Shown here one piece after another: positions 8,515-17,412 of a DNA stretch of 64,000 nt. This stretch comes from Streptomyces phaeolivaceus. GTDB lineage: Bacteria; Actinomycetota; Actinomycetes; Streptomycetales; Streptomycetaceae. The translations under genes were made by a program, and so were the position numbers. A model generated the notes under the pieces. That model ran no database searches, had not been told where the DNA came from, and worked only from the letters and a program-made list of their open reading frames with translations. The first letter of the stretch is position 1. Each line of letters begins with the position of its first letter. Location: positions 2,480,001 to 2,544,000 of the forward strand of contig NZ_CP045096.1 of assembly GCF_009184865.1 (NCBI RefSeq), written 5' to 3'.

Positions 8515-9552
8515 ATGGTCGTTCGCATGACACGAATCGACAAGAACGCCAGCGGCGCGAAGGGCGCTGTCACCGTGCGGGGGCTGGTCAAGCACTACGG
8601 GGAGACCAGGGCGCTGGACGGTGTCGACCTGGATGTGCGTGAGGGCACCGTGATGGGGGTGCTCGGGCCGAACGGCGCGGGCAAGACCACGCTCGTGCGG
8701 TGCCTGGCCACGCTGATCACACCGGACTCGGGGCACGCCACCGTGGCCGGGTACGACGTCGTACGGCAGCCGCGGCAGCTGCGCCGGGTGATCGGGCTGA
8801 CCGGGCAGTACGCGTCCGTGGACGAGAAGCTGTCCGGCTTCGAGAACCTGTACATGATCGGCCGGCTGCTGGACCTGCCCCGGAAGGAGGCGCGGAGCCG
8901 GGCCACCGGTCTGCTGGAGCGGTTCTCGCTGACCGACGCCGCGAAGCGCGCGGCGGGCACGTACTCCGGCGGTATGCGGCGGCGGCTCGACCTGGCCGCG
9001 TCCATGATCGGGAGCCCGGCCGTGCTGTATCTGGACGAGCCGACGACCGGCCTGGACCCGCACACCCGCAACGAGGTGTGGGCCGAGGTCAAGCGGATGG
9101 TCGGCGACGGGGTGACCGTGCTGCTGACCACCCAGTACATGGAGGAGGCCGAGCAGCTGGCCTCCGAGCTGACCGTGATCGACAAGGGGAAGGTGATCGC
9201 GGGCGGCCGGATCGAGGAGCTGAAAGCCCAGGTCGGCGGACGCACGCTCCGGGTCCGGCCGGCCGATCCGGTGCAACTGCGGCCACTGGCCAAGGAGTTG
9301 GACGGGCTCGGTATCACCGGGCTGGCCACCACCACGGTGGACGCCGAGACCGGCACCCTCCACGTGCCGGTCCTCAGCGACGAGCAACTGACCGCCGTCG
9401 TCGGCGCGATCACCGCGCGCGGGGTCACGATCGCCTCGATCAGCACCGAACTGCCCAGCCTGGACGAGGTGTTCCTGTCGCTCACCGGCCATCGGGCCAG
9501 TGCGCCGCAGGACGTCACCCCGTCCGCCGCCTACGAGGAGGTCGCCGTATGA
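8515..9552 (+). CDS. ABC exporter ATP-binding protein (DrrA-like)
   Basis: The ATPase of a two-gene ABC-2 exporter, about 345 aa. It has the Walker A GPNGAGKTT, signature YSGGMRRRLD, Walker B VLYLDEPTTG and H-loop TTQYMEEA motifs, then the roughly 100-residue C-terminal extension typical of DrrA/daunorubicin-resistance ATPases. I favour the ATG at 8515 because a G-rich SD (GGTGGGGG) lies about 6 bp upstream; GTG 8497 and ATG 8527 are alternatives. It is translationally coupled to the permease gene by an ATGA overlap. The likely role is drug or lipid export; the substrate is unknown. Confidence 0.88.
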   Translation: MVVRMTRIDKNASGAKGAVTVRGLVKHYGETRALDGVDLDVREGTVMGVLGPNGAGKTTLVRCLATLITPDSGHATVAGYDVVRQPRQLRRVIGLTGQYASVDEKLSGFENLYMIGRLLDLPRKEARSRATGLLERFSLTDAAKRAAGTYSGGMRRRLDLAASMIGSPAVLYLDEPTTGLDPHTRNEVWAEVKRMVGDGVTVLLTTQYMEEAEQLASELTVIDKGKVIAGGRIEELKAQVGGRTLRVRPADPVQLRPLAKELDGLGITGLATTTVDAETGTLHVPVLSDEQLTAVVGAITARGVTIASISTELPSLDEVFLSLTGHRASAPQDVTPSAAYEEVAV

Positions 9553-10379
9553 GCGCCACCACCACCCTTCCCCCGACCGGTGGCACGGGCGAGGCCGACG
9601 GCCGGATCGGGCCGCGGGCCCATGCCCGGCACACCGGTGCGCTGGTCCGGCGCAATCTGCTGTGGATCCGGCAGGACCCCGAGTCGATGTTCGACGCGGT
9701 GCTGATGCCGATCGTGTTCACCCTGCTCTTCGTGTACGTCTTCGGCGGCTCCATCGGGCAGGCGCTGGGCGGCGGCCAGGAGCAGTACGTGCAGTACGTG
9801 GTGCCGGGGCTGATGGCGATGATGGGCATGAACATCGCCATGGGCGTCGGCACGGGCTTCAACGAGGACTTCCAGAAGGGCGTCATGGACCGCTTCCGGT
9901 CCCTGCCCATCGGCCGGTCCTCGGTGCTGCTCGCGAAGATCTCCGTCGAGCTGCTGCGCATGCTGGTCGCCACGACGATCCTGCTGACCGTCGGCGTCCT
10001 CATCGGCTTCGACATCACCAGCTGGCCGGGGCTGTTCGGCGCGGTGGGCCTCGCGATCGTGTTCGGCTCGTCCCTGATGTGGATCTTCCTGGTGCTGGGC
10101 GTGACGATGAAGAACGCGCAGTCCGTGCAGGCCATGGGCTTCCTGGTGCTGTTCCCGCTGCAGTTCGGGTCGTCGATCTTCGCGCCGACCCAGTCCATGC
10201 CGGGCTGGCTGCAGGCCTTCACCGACTACAACCCGCTGTCGGCCCTCGCGGACGCCGCGCGCGGGCTGATGACCGGCGGGCCGATCGCCCACGATCTGAT
10301 CGTCACGCTCTGCTGGTCGGTCGGACTGACGGCGGTGATGGCGCCGATCGCGATCCACAAGTTCAAGACGAAGAACTGA
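9549..10379 (+). CDS. ABC-2 type exporter permease (DrrB-like)
   Basis: A 276-aa membrane partner of the preceding ATPase with six hydrophobic segments and the ABC-2 pattern: a hydrophilic N-terminus, LVRRNLLWIRQDPE before TM1, and a C-terminal MPGWLQAFTDYNPLS segment typical of DrrB proteins. Its ATG overlaps the ATPase stop (ATGA). It converges on the SARP gene, with a tandem-repeat array between them. It presumably forms the pore of a homodimeric exporter. Confidence 0.87.
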   Translation: MSATTTLPPTGGTGEADGRIGPRAHARHTGALVRRNLLWIRQDPESMFDAVLMPIVFTLLFVYVFGGSIGQALGGGQEQYVQYVVPGLMAMMGMNIAMGVGTGFNEDFQKGVMDRFRSLPIGRSSVLLAKISVELLRMLVATTILLTVGVLIGFDITSWPGLFGAVGLAIVFGSSLMWIFLVLGVTMKNAQSVQAMGFLVLFPLQFGSSIFAPTQSMPGWLQAFTDYNPLSALADAARGLMTGGPIAHDLIVTLCWSVGLTAVMAPIAIHKFKTKN

Positions 10380-10384
10380 CCGGC

Positions 10385-10523
10385 GCGGTCGTACGGCGTC
10401 AGCGGTCGCACGGCGTCAGCGGTCGCACGGCGTCAGCGGTCGCACGGCGTTCAGCGGTCGCACGGCGTCAGCGGTCGCACGGCGTTCAGCGGTCGCACGG
10501 CGTCAGCGGTCGTACGGCGTTCA
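10385..10523. repeat. Eight-copy 17/18-bp array ending in the SARP stop codon
   Basis: Eight head-to-tail copies of GCGGTCGCACGGCGTCA (17 bp; three copies have an extra T, making 18) fill the whole gap between the convergent ABC permease and the SARP gene. Each copy ends in TCA. In the last copy this TCA (10521-10523) is the complement of the SARP stop codon, so the array looks like an expansion of the end of that gene. There are no spacers, so it is not a CRISPR array. Confidence 0.95.
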
Positions 10524-13500
10524 GACGAGGGCGGCGGCCTCCTCCGGGGTGAGGGTGCCGCCCTCGGCGTACGCCTGCTCGTACGCGGTGTCGTCCAGCA
10601 GCGCCCGGACCACGGCATCGGCCCTGGCGCGGGTCTCGACCTCCATCGGCGTGGAGAAGTGGCCGGGCGGCAGCAGCGCGTCGGCGGCGCCCAGGAGGCG
10701 GGCCGCGTCGGGGGCGCGGGAGCCGTCGTCGGCGCCCGCGAGGGAGAGGGCGGCGGTCACCAGGTGGATGGCGGGCATATGGGGCGCGACCATCCGGGAC
10801 AGCCTGTCCAGGCTGCGGTCCAGCGCCTGGCGCAGCAGCCGCAGCGCCTCCTCGTGGCGGCCGTCCGTCATCTCCAGCCAGCCCTCGACACCGAGGACGA
10901 ACCCGGCGAAGAGCACGAAGTCGGCGGCGTGGAAGTCCTCCCGCAGCAGGGTGATCTGCTCCCGGGCCTCGGCCGTGCGCCCGCTGCGGCCGAGCCGGAC
11001 CGCGAGGAAGAGCCGGGCGGCGGGCACCGCCTCGCGGGCGGCACCGCGCCCGGCCTCCAACACGTCGAACAGCATCTTCTCGCCGCGTTCCGCGTCGCCG
11101 TCCTCGATGTACACACTGCCGAGCCGGACCCCGAGCACGCCCAACTGGGCGTTGGCGCCGAGCCGTTCGGCGTACTCGATGGCCCGCTCGAAGTCCGCGG
11201 CGGCGAGTGCGAACTCGCCCCGGCGTTCCAGGGACTCGCCGCGCGCCGACAGCGCCTCGGCGGCGCCCCAGGCGTCCCCGAGCCGGTCGAAGAGCTCCAG
11301 CGACTCGTCGGCGTCCGTGATGGCGTCGCCCGCCCAGTCGGTGCGGTTGGCGAGGATGTTGGCCCGCATCTGCAGGGTCTGCGCCAGCTCCCAGGTGAAG
11401 CCGAGGTCGCGGCAGGTGCGGATGTTGGCGTCCAGGACCGCGCGCAGCCGGACCATGTCGCCGGTCAGCAGGACGGCGTAGAACCACATGAAGCCGGGGA
11501 AGCGGCAGGTCTGCGGCTGGCCGGGCTCGTAGGTCGCGCTGATGACCCGCAGCTTCTCCTGGCTCTCGGGCGTCTCCCAGGCGGGCAACTCCATGTCCAT
11601 ACAGGCCAGATGGACGAGGTGCACCCCGCGCCGGGCCTCGTCGAGGACCTCCGGGCTCATCGGCGGCGGGCTGTCGACGGTGCGTCCGCGCAGGTCCGGG
11701 ACGGGGCGGGCGGGGGCGGTGAAGGGGTCCGGGCCGAGGTCCTTGACCTGGGCGGACCAGTGCCGGGCCTCGGTCTTCAGATCACGCATCTGCCAGTACC
11801 AGCACAGCGACAGCGTCAGACAGAGCGCCTCCTGCTCGTCCCGCTCGACGACGGCGTAGCGCAGGGCGGTACGGATGTTCTCGTACTCCAGCTCCAGCAG
11901 CTCGACCGCGGCGCGCTGGCCGGAGCCGCGCAGCAACGGGTCGGTGGCGCGGACGAGTTCGCGGTAGTACGTGAGGTGGGCGCGGGCGGCGGCGGGGCGG
12001 GTGCCCGTCCCGTCGAGCCGTTCGCCGGCGTACTCGACGACGGTCTCCAGGAGCCGGTAGCGCATCCCGCCGTCCCCGCCCGGACCCGAAGGGGCCGCCA
12101 CGACAAGGGACTTGTCGACGAGCGAGCCGAGCGCCTCCAGCGCGGCGGGGCCGCAGACGGCCTCGGCTGCGGCCAGGTCGCAGCCGCCCGCGAACACCGA
12201 AAGGCGCCGCAGTACGTACCGTTCGTCCTCGTCGAGCAGTTCCCAGGACCAGTCGACGACCGCGCGCAGGGTCTGCTGCCGGGGCAGGACGGTACGGCTG
12301 CCGGAGGTGAGCAGCCGGAAGCGGTCGTCGAGACGGTCGGCGATCTGACGGGGTGTCAACATCCTCAGCCGGGCCGCCGCCAGCTCGATGGCGAGGGGGA
12401 GGCCGTCGAGGCGGCGGCAGATCTCGGCGGCGGCCTCCGGGTCGGCGTCCACGGTGAAGCCGGGCCGGGCGGCGGCTCCCCGGTCGGCGAGCAGGCGCAG
12501 GGCGTGGGGTTCCGTCAGCGGCTCGACCGGGCGCAGCAACTCGCCCGGTACGCCGAGGGGTTCGCGGCTGGTGGCCAGGACGGTGAGTGTCGGGCAGTGC
12601 CGGAGGAGGTGGTCGACGAGGTGGGCGGCGGCTTCCACGACGTGTTCGCAGTTGTCGAGGATCAGCAGCATGCGGCGTCCGGCGCAGTGTTCGGCGAGAC
12701 GGGTCAGCGGGTCGGCCTGGCGGTCGGCGGCGACGCGCATCTCCTCTGCGCCGGCGCCGCGCAGGACGGTCTCGCGGGCGCCGAGGGCGGTGAGGACGGC
12801 TTCCGGGACGTTCTCGGGGTCGTCCACGGGGGCGAGTTCGGCGAGCCAGACGCCGTCCGGCATGGCTTCGGCGATCTTCTCGGCGGACTCCTGGGAGAGG
12901 CGGGTCTTGCCCGCGCCGCCTGGGCCGAGGAGGGTGACCAGGCGGGTGGTGGTGAGGTCGTGGCGGATGGTGTCGATGTCGGTGTCGCGGCCCACGAACG
13001 AGGTGAGGCGGGCTCGGAGGTTGCCCGGAGGGCGGGTGGGGTGGGGGTGGCGGTCCGGTTTCCCGCCCCGAGGGGGTGCGTTGTCGGGTGCGGGATCGTG
13101 GGGGTTCTCGCGGGGTTCCCCGCGCCCCTGACGGGGCGCGGGTTCGCCTGATCGGAGAAGTTCCGCGTGCAGTCCGCTGAGCGTCGGCCCCGGGCTCGTG
13201 CCCAGGCGGGTCGACAAGAGGCGGCGTACCTGCTCGTACGCGGCCAGGGCCTCCGCCGTGCGGCCGGTGTCGTGGAGGGCTCGGAGGCGGAGGGCCTGGA
13301 GGGGTTCGTCGAGGGGGTGGGTGCCGCAGAGGGCGGTGAGGTCGGGGAGCGCGGCGTCGGGCCGGCCGAGGGCGAGGGCGGCGGTGAGGCGGGTGCGCTG
13401 CGCGTCGAGGCGGCGGGTCTCCCAGCGGGCGGCCTCGGCGGCGCGGTCCGGGAGGTCGGCCAGCGGCGGACCCTGCCAGAGGGTGAGCGCGTCGTCGAGG

Positions 13501-13865
13501 AGGTCGGCGGCCTTGGCCGGGTCGCCGTCGGCGAGCGCGCGGGCCCCCTCGTCCGCGAGGCGCTCGAAGCGGTGCAGGTCGATGTCGTCCGGGGCCGCCG
13601 CGAGCCGGTAGCCGCCGTTGAGCGACTCGACCGCGTCCGGGCCGAGCGCTCTGCGCAGCCGGCCGACCAGTGCCTGCAGCGCGGCCGGCGCGTCGGCCGG
13701 TGGAGCGTCGGCCCACACCTCGTCGACGAGCGCGGACGCGGGCACCGTACGCCCCTGCCGCAGCGCGAGCACGGTCAGCAGGGCGCGCAGCCGGGCGCCC
13801 CCGACGGGGACGGGGGTGCCGTCGGTCTGCAGTGCCTGGGTGGTGCCGAGGATGCGGTAGCGCAC
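10521..13865 (-). CDS. SARP/AfsR-type transcriptional regulator with NB-ARC and TPR domains
   Basis: A 1114-aa cytoplasmic regulator. Residues 1-95 form the OmpR-like winged helix (GGARLRALLTVLAL), and about 98-240 the bacterial transcriptional activator domain. A proline-rich linker (about 240-285) follows. An NB-ARC ATPase has Walker A GPGGAGKT (314-321), LLILDNCEHV (Walker B) and GLPLAIELAA. The C-terminal half is TPR-like. Relatives such as AfsR activate antibiotic or developmental genes after ATP-driven changes. The linker contains a translated copy of the dispersed GC-rich repeat. No biosynthetic cluster is adjacent, so the target is unclear. Its 3' end merges into a tandem array. Confidence 0.88.
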   Translation of the reverse strand: MRYRILGTTQALQTDGTPVPVGGARLRALLTVLALRQGRTVPASALVDEVWADAPPADAPAALQALVGRLRRALGPDAVESLNGGYRLAAAPDDIDLHRFERLADEGARALADGDPAKAADLLDDALTLWQGPPLADLPDRAAEAARWETRRLDAQRTRLTAALALGRPDAALPDLTALCGTHPLDEPLQALRLRALHDTGRTAEALAAYEQVRRLLSTRLGTSPGPTLSGLHAELLRSGEPAPRQGRGEPRENPHDPAPDNAPPRGGKPDRHPHPTRPPGNLRARLTSFVGRDTDIDTIRHDLTTTRLVTLLGPGGAGKTRLSQESAEKIAEAMPDGVWLAELAPVDDPENVPEAVLTALGARETVLRGAGAEEMRVAADRQADPLTRLAEHCAGRRMLLILDNCEHVVEAAAHLVDHLLRHCPTLTVLATSREPLGVPGELLRPVEPLTEPHALRLLADRGAAARPGFTVDADPEAAAEICRRLDGLPLAIELAAARLRMLTPRQIADRLDDRFRLLTSGSRTVLPRQQTLRAVVDWSWELLDEDERYVLRRLSVFAGGCDLAAAEAVCGPAALEALGSLVDKSLVVAAPSGPGGDGGMRYRLLETVVEYAGERLDGTGTRPAAARAHLTYYRELVRATDPLLRGSGQRAAVELLELEYENIRTALRYAVVERDEQEALCLTLSLCWYWQMRDLKTEARHWSAQVKDLGPDPFTAPARPVPDLRGRTVDSPPPMSPEVLDEARRGVHLVHLACMDMELPAWETPESQEKLRVISATYEPGQPQTCRFPGFMWFYAVLLTGDMVRLRAVLDANIRTCRDLGFTWELAQTLQMRANILANRTDWAGDAITDADESLELFDRLGDAWGAAEALSARGESLERRGEFALAAADFERAIEYAERLGANAQLGVLGVRLGSVYIEDGDAERGEKMLFDVLEAGRGAAREAVPAARLFLAVRLGRSGRTAEAREQITLLREDFHAADFVLFAGFVLGVEGWLEMTDGRHEEALRLLRQALDRSLDRLSRMVAPHMPAIHLVTAALSLAGADDGSRAPDAARLLGAADALLPPGHFSTPMEVETRARADAVVRALLDDTAYEQAYAEGGTLTPEEAAALV
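13087..13148. repeat. GC-rich dispersed repeat inside the SARP coding region
   Basis: The sequence closely matches the left arm of the inverted repeat at 8313-8354, including the core GGTTCCCCGCGCCCCT and a following ACGGGGCGCGGG complement. It lies within SARP codons of about residues 240-260, between the BTAD and NB-ARC domains, and keeps the frame. It appears to be a translated repeat insertion in a tolerant linker. Confidence 0.8.
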
Positions 13866-13985
13866 GGGGTCATTCTCACTCGCCCCGAAGAACTGGCGAA
13901 CTCACTTTTGGCGCATCCCAGGGACCAGAGGACTAACTTTGAAAACTCTAAACAACTTAGATACAAACACGCTATCTTGGCCGTC

Positions 13986-15389
13986 ATGGGGAGATCTCAC
14001 AGAGCACTCATCACCGTCCGGCCGACGGTCCGAACCGAGTCGACCACCAGCCCTGAGCGACAGATCGAAGAGTGCAGGTCCTATTGCGAGTCGCGCGGCT
14101 GGGAGGTCGTGGGCATCGCCAGAGATCTCTCCGTCTCGGCCACCGCCGTTCCCCCATGGCAACGGCCGGAGCTGTCCCGCTGGCTCGACGAACGCGCCCC
14201 CGAATTCGACGTCGTCGTCTTCTGGCGACTCGATCGGTTCGTTCGCCGCGTCGGTGACCTTCACAAGATGATCGAGTGGGCGGAGACCCATGGCGGAAAG
14301 GGCCTCGTATCCGCCACCGAACCGTTCGACCTCACGAGTCCGACCGGCAGGGCGACAGCCACCATGATCGCCACCTTCGCCCAGATGGAAGCACGGGCCG
14401 CGGCCGAGCGAGTCGCCTCTGCGCGTGCGCACCTGCTCATCTCCGCACGGTGGGGCGGAAGTTCGCCACCGTTCGGCTACAGGACGTACGCGAGGGACGG
14501 GGCCCGTTACCTGGAGATCAACCCCGAAACGGCGACTGTCGTGCGGGAGGCCGCTCGGCGCGTCATCGGCGGCGAACCCGTCAACGCCGTCTGCCGGGAC
14601 TTCGAGGCGCGGGGCGTACCAGCGCCTGCGGACACGTACCGGCGCAACAAGTCGGGGAAGGATTTCATCTGGTATCCGCGCACGCTGAAGGGGATTCTCA
14701 CCTCGCCCACACTGCTCGGTTGGAAGACACGGAGCGAAGATGTGCCCGGCAGAAGGTACAAGACGCGTGTACTGGTGCGCGATCAGGCGGGCGATCCGGT
14801 GCGTGTGGCCGAAGGAGTACTGGAGCAGGAGACCTTCGACCGTCTGCAGAGCGCCCTGGCCGATTCGGCCTCACCGTCGAGCCGCCGTCCCGCGACGCCC
14901 AGGACCCCACTCCTCGGCGTGATCAAGTGCGGCGGGTGCGGCAAGAACCTTCAGCTGCACACCACCAGAAAGCGACGCAAGGACGGTACGTACCGGATCA
15001 CCGAGAAGATCCGCTGCCTCTCGCGCGCCGGCTCCCCGGCGTGCCCCGGCTATGTGTTCGTGCCCGACGAGGACATCATCACGCCGATCCTGGGCATGCT
15101 GGTCGATGCGGTCGGACACACATCCGTAGTCCGCCGTGAGTACGTGCCGCGAACCAGGACCAAGAGCGAGGCCGGAAATCCGCCCCATGCCGTCGACGAG
15201 GATCGTTGGCAGTTCGTGCCACTCGGTTCAACCTTCGCCGAGCGGTGGCTGAGCATGGGAATCGCGGAGGTCGGTGAGGACCTGATCCGTGCCGGCATCG
15301 CGATCAGATGCCACCCCCGAGAACGCGGCGGTCACGTCCCGGAGATTCCCGGAGACTTCCAACAGCGCCTTGCCGGGTTCCTGATGTGA
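13986..15389 (+). CDS. Large serine recombinase (solitary, probably inactive)
   Basis: A 467-aa protein with a resolvase domain (about 1-150: TTSPERQ, VVFWRLDRFVRR), the recombinase domain (about 165-270) and a zinc ribbon (CGGCG near 314, further Cys near 342 and 351). Family members catalyse site-specific integration of phages and mobile elements through a Ser nucleophile. Here the nucleophile position of the R-x-S-V-x-T motif reads R-P-T-V, with Thr14 encoded by ACG, one base from TCG. The upstream 13866-13985 segment is AT-richer than its surroundings. No other mobile-element gene or clear attachment site is present, so this is likely a remnant. The start was chosen from the start of the conserved domain. 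Confidence 0.85.
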   Translation: MGRSHRALITVRPTVRTESTTSPERQIEECRSYCESRGWEVVGIARDLSVSATAVPPWQRPELSRWLDERAPEFDVVVFWRLDRFVRRVGDLHKMIEWAETHGGKGLVSATEPFDLTSPTGRATATMIATFAQMEARAAAERVASARAHLLISARWGGSSPPFGYRTYARDGARYLEINPETATVVREAARRVIGGEPVNAVCRDFEARGVPAPADTYRRNKSGKDFIWYPRTLKGILTSPTLLGWKTRSEDVPGRRYKTRVLVRDQAGDPVRVAEGVLEQETFDRLQSALADSASPSSRRPATPRTPLLGVIKCGGCGKNLQLHTTRKRRKDGTYRITEKIRCLSRAGSPACPGYVFVPDEDIITPILGMLVDAVGHTSVVRREYVPRTRTKSEAGNPPHAVDEDRWQFVPLGSTFAERWLSMGIAEVGEDLIRAGIAIRCHPRERGGHVPEIPGDFQQRLAGFLM

Positions 15390-15534
15390 GGCGGGGTCCC
15401 ACGGTGGGTGGTCAGGTGCCGAATGGAGAATCGCCTCGGGAGAGCAGTCGCCTCTCGGGACGTTGTCCTCATGTTCACCATCACAGCCGATTCTCCTCGC
15501 CCATCCCGGCGGCCACCTCTCAGGAGTCCTGTAC

Positions 15535-16332
15535 ATGACCCTCACCTCTCGCACCGGCGACCACCGGATCAGCCCGGTCTTCCTAGGGATCGTCGCCGTC
15601 ATGGCGGTCACCGGGTGGGCAGTGTGGACAGGCTTCGCATCGGCTCCGGGGCTCGCCGTCTTTCTCTTCGTCACCTCGGCCTGGGTGGTCTCCCTCTGTC
15701 TGCACGAATACGCGCATGCCCGCACCGCTCTGCACGGGGGCGACATCACCGTGGGCGCGAAAGGGTATTTGAGCCTCAATCCACTCGCCTATACACACGC
15801 CCTGCTCAGCATCGTGCTGCCGGTCGTGTTCGTGATCATGGGCGGGATCGGTCTGCCCGGTGGTGCGGTGTTCATCGAGCGGGGACGGATCCAGGGGCGC
15901 TGGAAGCACAGTCTGATCTCGGCGGCGGGGCCGCTGACGAACGTGCTGTTCGCGGCCGTCTGCACCGCGCCGTTCTGGCTGGGGGTGACGGACGGCGTCC
16001 CGGCGGCGTTCCTCTTCGCGCTGGCCTTCCTGGCGATGCTCCAGGTCACGGCGGCGATCCTGAACTTCCTGCCGGTGCCCGGCCTGGACGGCTACGGCGT
16101 CATCGAGCCCTGGCTGTCGTACAAGATCCGGCGTCAGGTGGAGCCGCTCGCGCCCTTCGGGCTGCTGCTCGTCTTCGCGGTGCTGTGGATCCCGGCGGTG
16201 AACGGCGTGTTCTGGGACGTGATCGACGCGTTCATGCGGGGCCTCGGGATCCAGGACCAGCTGTCCGACTGCGGCTACTGGCTCTACCGCTTCTGGCGCG
16301 AGGACAGCGACATCTGCCTCACCGGGATGTGA
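15535..16332 (+). CDS. M50-family (site-2 protease-like) zinc metalloprotease
   Basis: A 265-aa integral membrane protease. The zinc motif HEYAH is at 57-61 in a hydrophobic segment, and the third ligand motif NFLPVPGLDGYG is at about 177-188. Five or six TM segments are expected. M50 enzymes cleave peptides within the membrane, often releasing anti-sigma or transcription factors, but the substrate is unknown for this short, PDZ-less class. AGGAG lies 8 bp before the chosen ATG; a longer in-frame extension to 15463 lacks an SD. It overlaps the next, convergent gene by 14 bp. Confidence 0.83.
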   Translation: MTLTSRTGDHRISPVFLGIVAVMAVTGWAVWTGFASAPGLAVFLFVTSAWVVSLCLHEYAHARTALHGGDITVGAKGYLSLNPLAYTHALLSIVLPVVFVIMGGIGLPGGAVFIERGRIQGRWKHSLISAAGPLTNVLFAAVCTAPFWLGVTDGVPAAFLFALAFLAMLQVTAAILNFLPVPGLDGYGVIEPWLSYKIRRQVEPLAPFGLLLVFAVLWIPAVNGVFWDVIDAFMRGLGIQDQLSDCGYWLYRFWREDSDICLTGM

Positions 16333-16531
16333 CCTCCCGGCGCTCCTCCTTGGCCTTCCGCACGTAGTACCAGGTCATGTTGGACGACAGACCGGCCATC
16401 AGCACCCACACCACACCCAGCCAGCTGCCCCGGCTGAAGGAGACCACGGCCGCGGTGACGGCGAGGAGACAGACGACGAGGGCGTAGACGGCGAGTCGCC
16501 GGGCCGGGCCGGGTGGGAGCAAGGGGGGCAT
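16319..16531 (-). CDS. Small two-TM membrane protein
   Basis: A 70-aa protein with a proline-rich N-terminus, two hydrophobic helices (about 12-30 and 35-52) and a charged tail (RKAKEERREV). I chose the ATG giving MPPLLPPG because AGGAG lies 9 bp upstream; the frame is open 60 bp further. I do not recognise a family. The 3' end overlaps the M50 gene tail to tail. Confidence 0.6.
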   Translation of the reverse strand: MPPLLPPGPARRLAVYALVVCLLAVTAAVVSFSRGSWLGVVWVLMAGLSSNMTWYYVRKAKEERREVTSR

Positions 16532-16614
16532 GGGGGTCGGCTCCTGGGAGGACGGTCGGACGAGAGAGGTACGGCGTCCAGTGTCCCCCATGCCCGAGGG
16601 CGGGCGGGCGTCGG

Positions 16615-17343
16615 CTACAGGTCCGTGAGGCGGATGCCCGCGTGCGCCTTGTAGCGGCGGTTGACGGAGATCAGGTTGGCGACCAGCGACTCGACCTGGT
16701 GGGCGTTGCGCAGCCGACCGGCGAAGATGCCGCGCATGCCGGGGATGCGGTCGGCCAGCGCCTGCACGGTCTCGACGTCGGCGCGCTCCTCGCCGAGGAC
16801 CATCACATCGGTGTCGATCTCGTCGATCTCCGGGTCTTCGAGGAGGACGGCGGAGAGGTGGTGGAAGGCGGCGGTGACGCGCGAGTCCGGGAGGAGGGCG
16901 GCGGCCTGTTCGGCGGCGCTGCCCTCCTCCGGCTTCAGCGCGTAGGCGCCCTTCTTGTCGAAGCCGAGCGGGTTGACGCAGTCGACGACGAGCTTGCCGG
17001 ACAGTTCCTCGCGCAGCGATTCGAGGGTCTTGCCATGTCCGTCCCAGGGCACGGCGACGATCACGATGTCGCTGCGGCGGGCGGTCTCGGCGTTGTCGGC
17101 GCCCTCGACGCCGTGTCCGAGTTCCTCGGCCACGCCCTGGGCGCGCTCGGCGGCCCGCGAGCCGATGATCACCTTCTGGCCGGCCTTGGCGAGGCGGTAG
17201 GCGAGGCCCTTGCCCTGCGGACCGGTGCCGCCGAGCACACCGACGACGAGCCCCGACACGTCCGGCAGGTCCCAGGGGTCCTTGGCCGGGGCCTTCGCGG
17301 GCGCGTTCACGGGGGGCTGCTGTGCACTGTCAGTAGAGGTCAT
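16615..17343 (-). CDS. npdG: NADPH-dependent F420 reductase
   Basis: A 242-aa cytoplasmic oxidoreductase that transfers hydride between NADPH and the deazaflavin F420. A Rossmann fold follows the N-terminal tail, with GVLGGTGPQGKGLA for NADP and IIGSRAAERAQ after it. The downstream signature VAVPWDGH, the NPLGFDKKG region and the C-terminal RLRNAHQVESLVANL match F420H2:NADP+ oxidoreductases (FNO/NpdG). Actinobacteria use the reduced cofactor in antibiotic and redox metabolism. The gene stands alone in this window; no F420 biosynthesis gene is near. Confidence 0.9.
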   Translation of the reverse strand: MTSTDSAQQPPVNAPAKAPAKDPWDLPDVSGLVVGVLGGTGPQGKGLAYRLAKAGQKVIIGSRAAERAQGVAEELGHGVEGADNAETARRSDIVIVAVPWDGHGKTLESLREELSGKLVVDCVNPLGFDKKGAYALKPEEGSAAEQAAALLPDSRVTAAFHHLSAVLLEDPEIDEIDTDVMVLGEERADVETVQALADRIPGMRGIFAGRLRNAHQVESLVANLISVNRRYKAHAGIRLTDL

Positions 17344-17412
17344 GGGCCGACTTTACGTGCGTGTCCCGGGCGGGTGGCGGTGACGTGAGCCCGGTCACGG
17401 GCGTCCCCGGGT

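Noticed and set aside
10385..10523. CRISPR-like array
   Set aside because: The units are contiguous with no spacers and no cas genes; it is a plain tandem repeat.
13866..15534. attL/attR sites around the recombinase gene
   Set aside because: I could not find a convincing direct duplication by eye in the two flanks.
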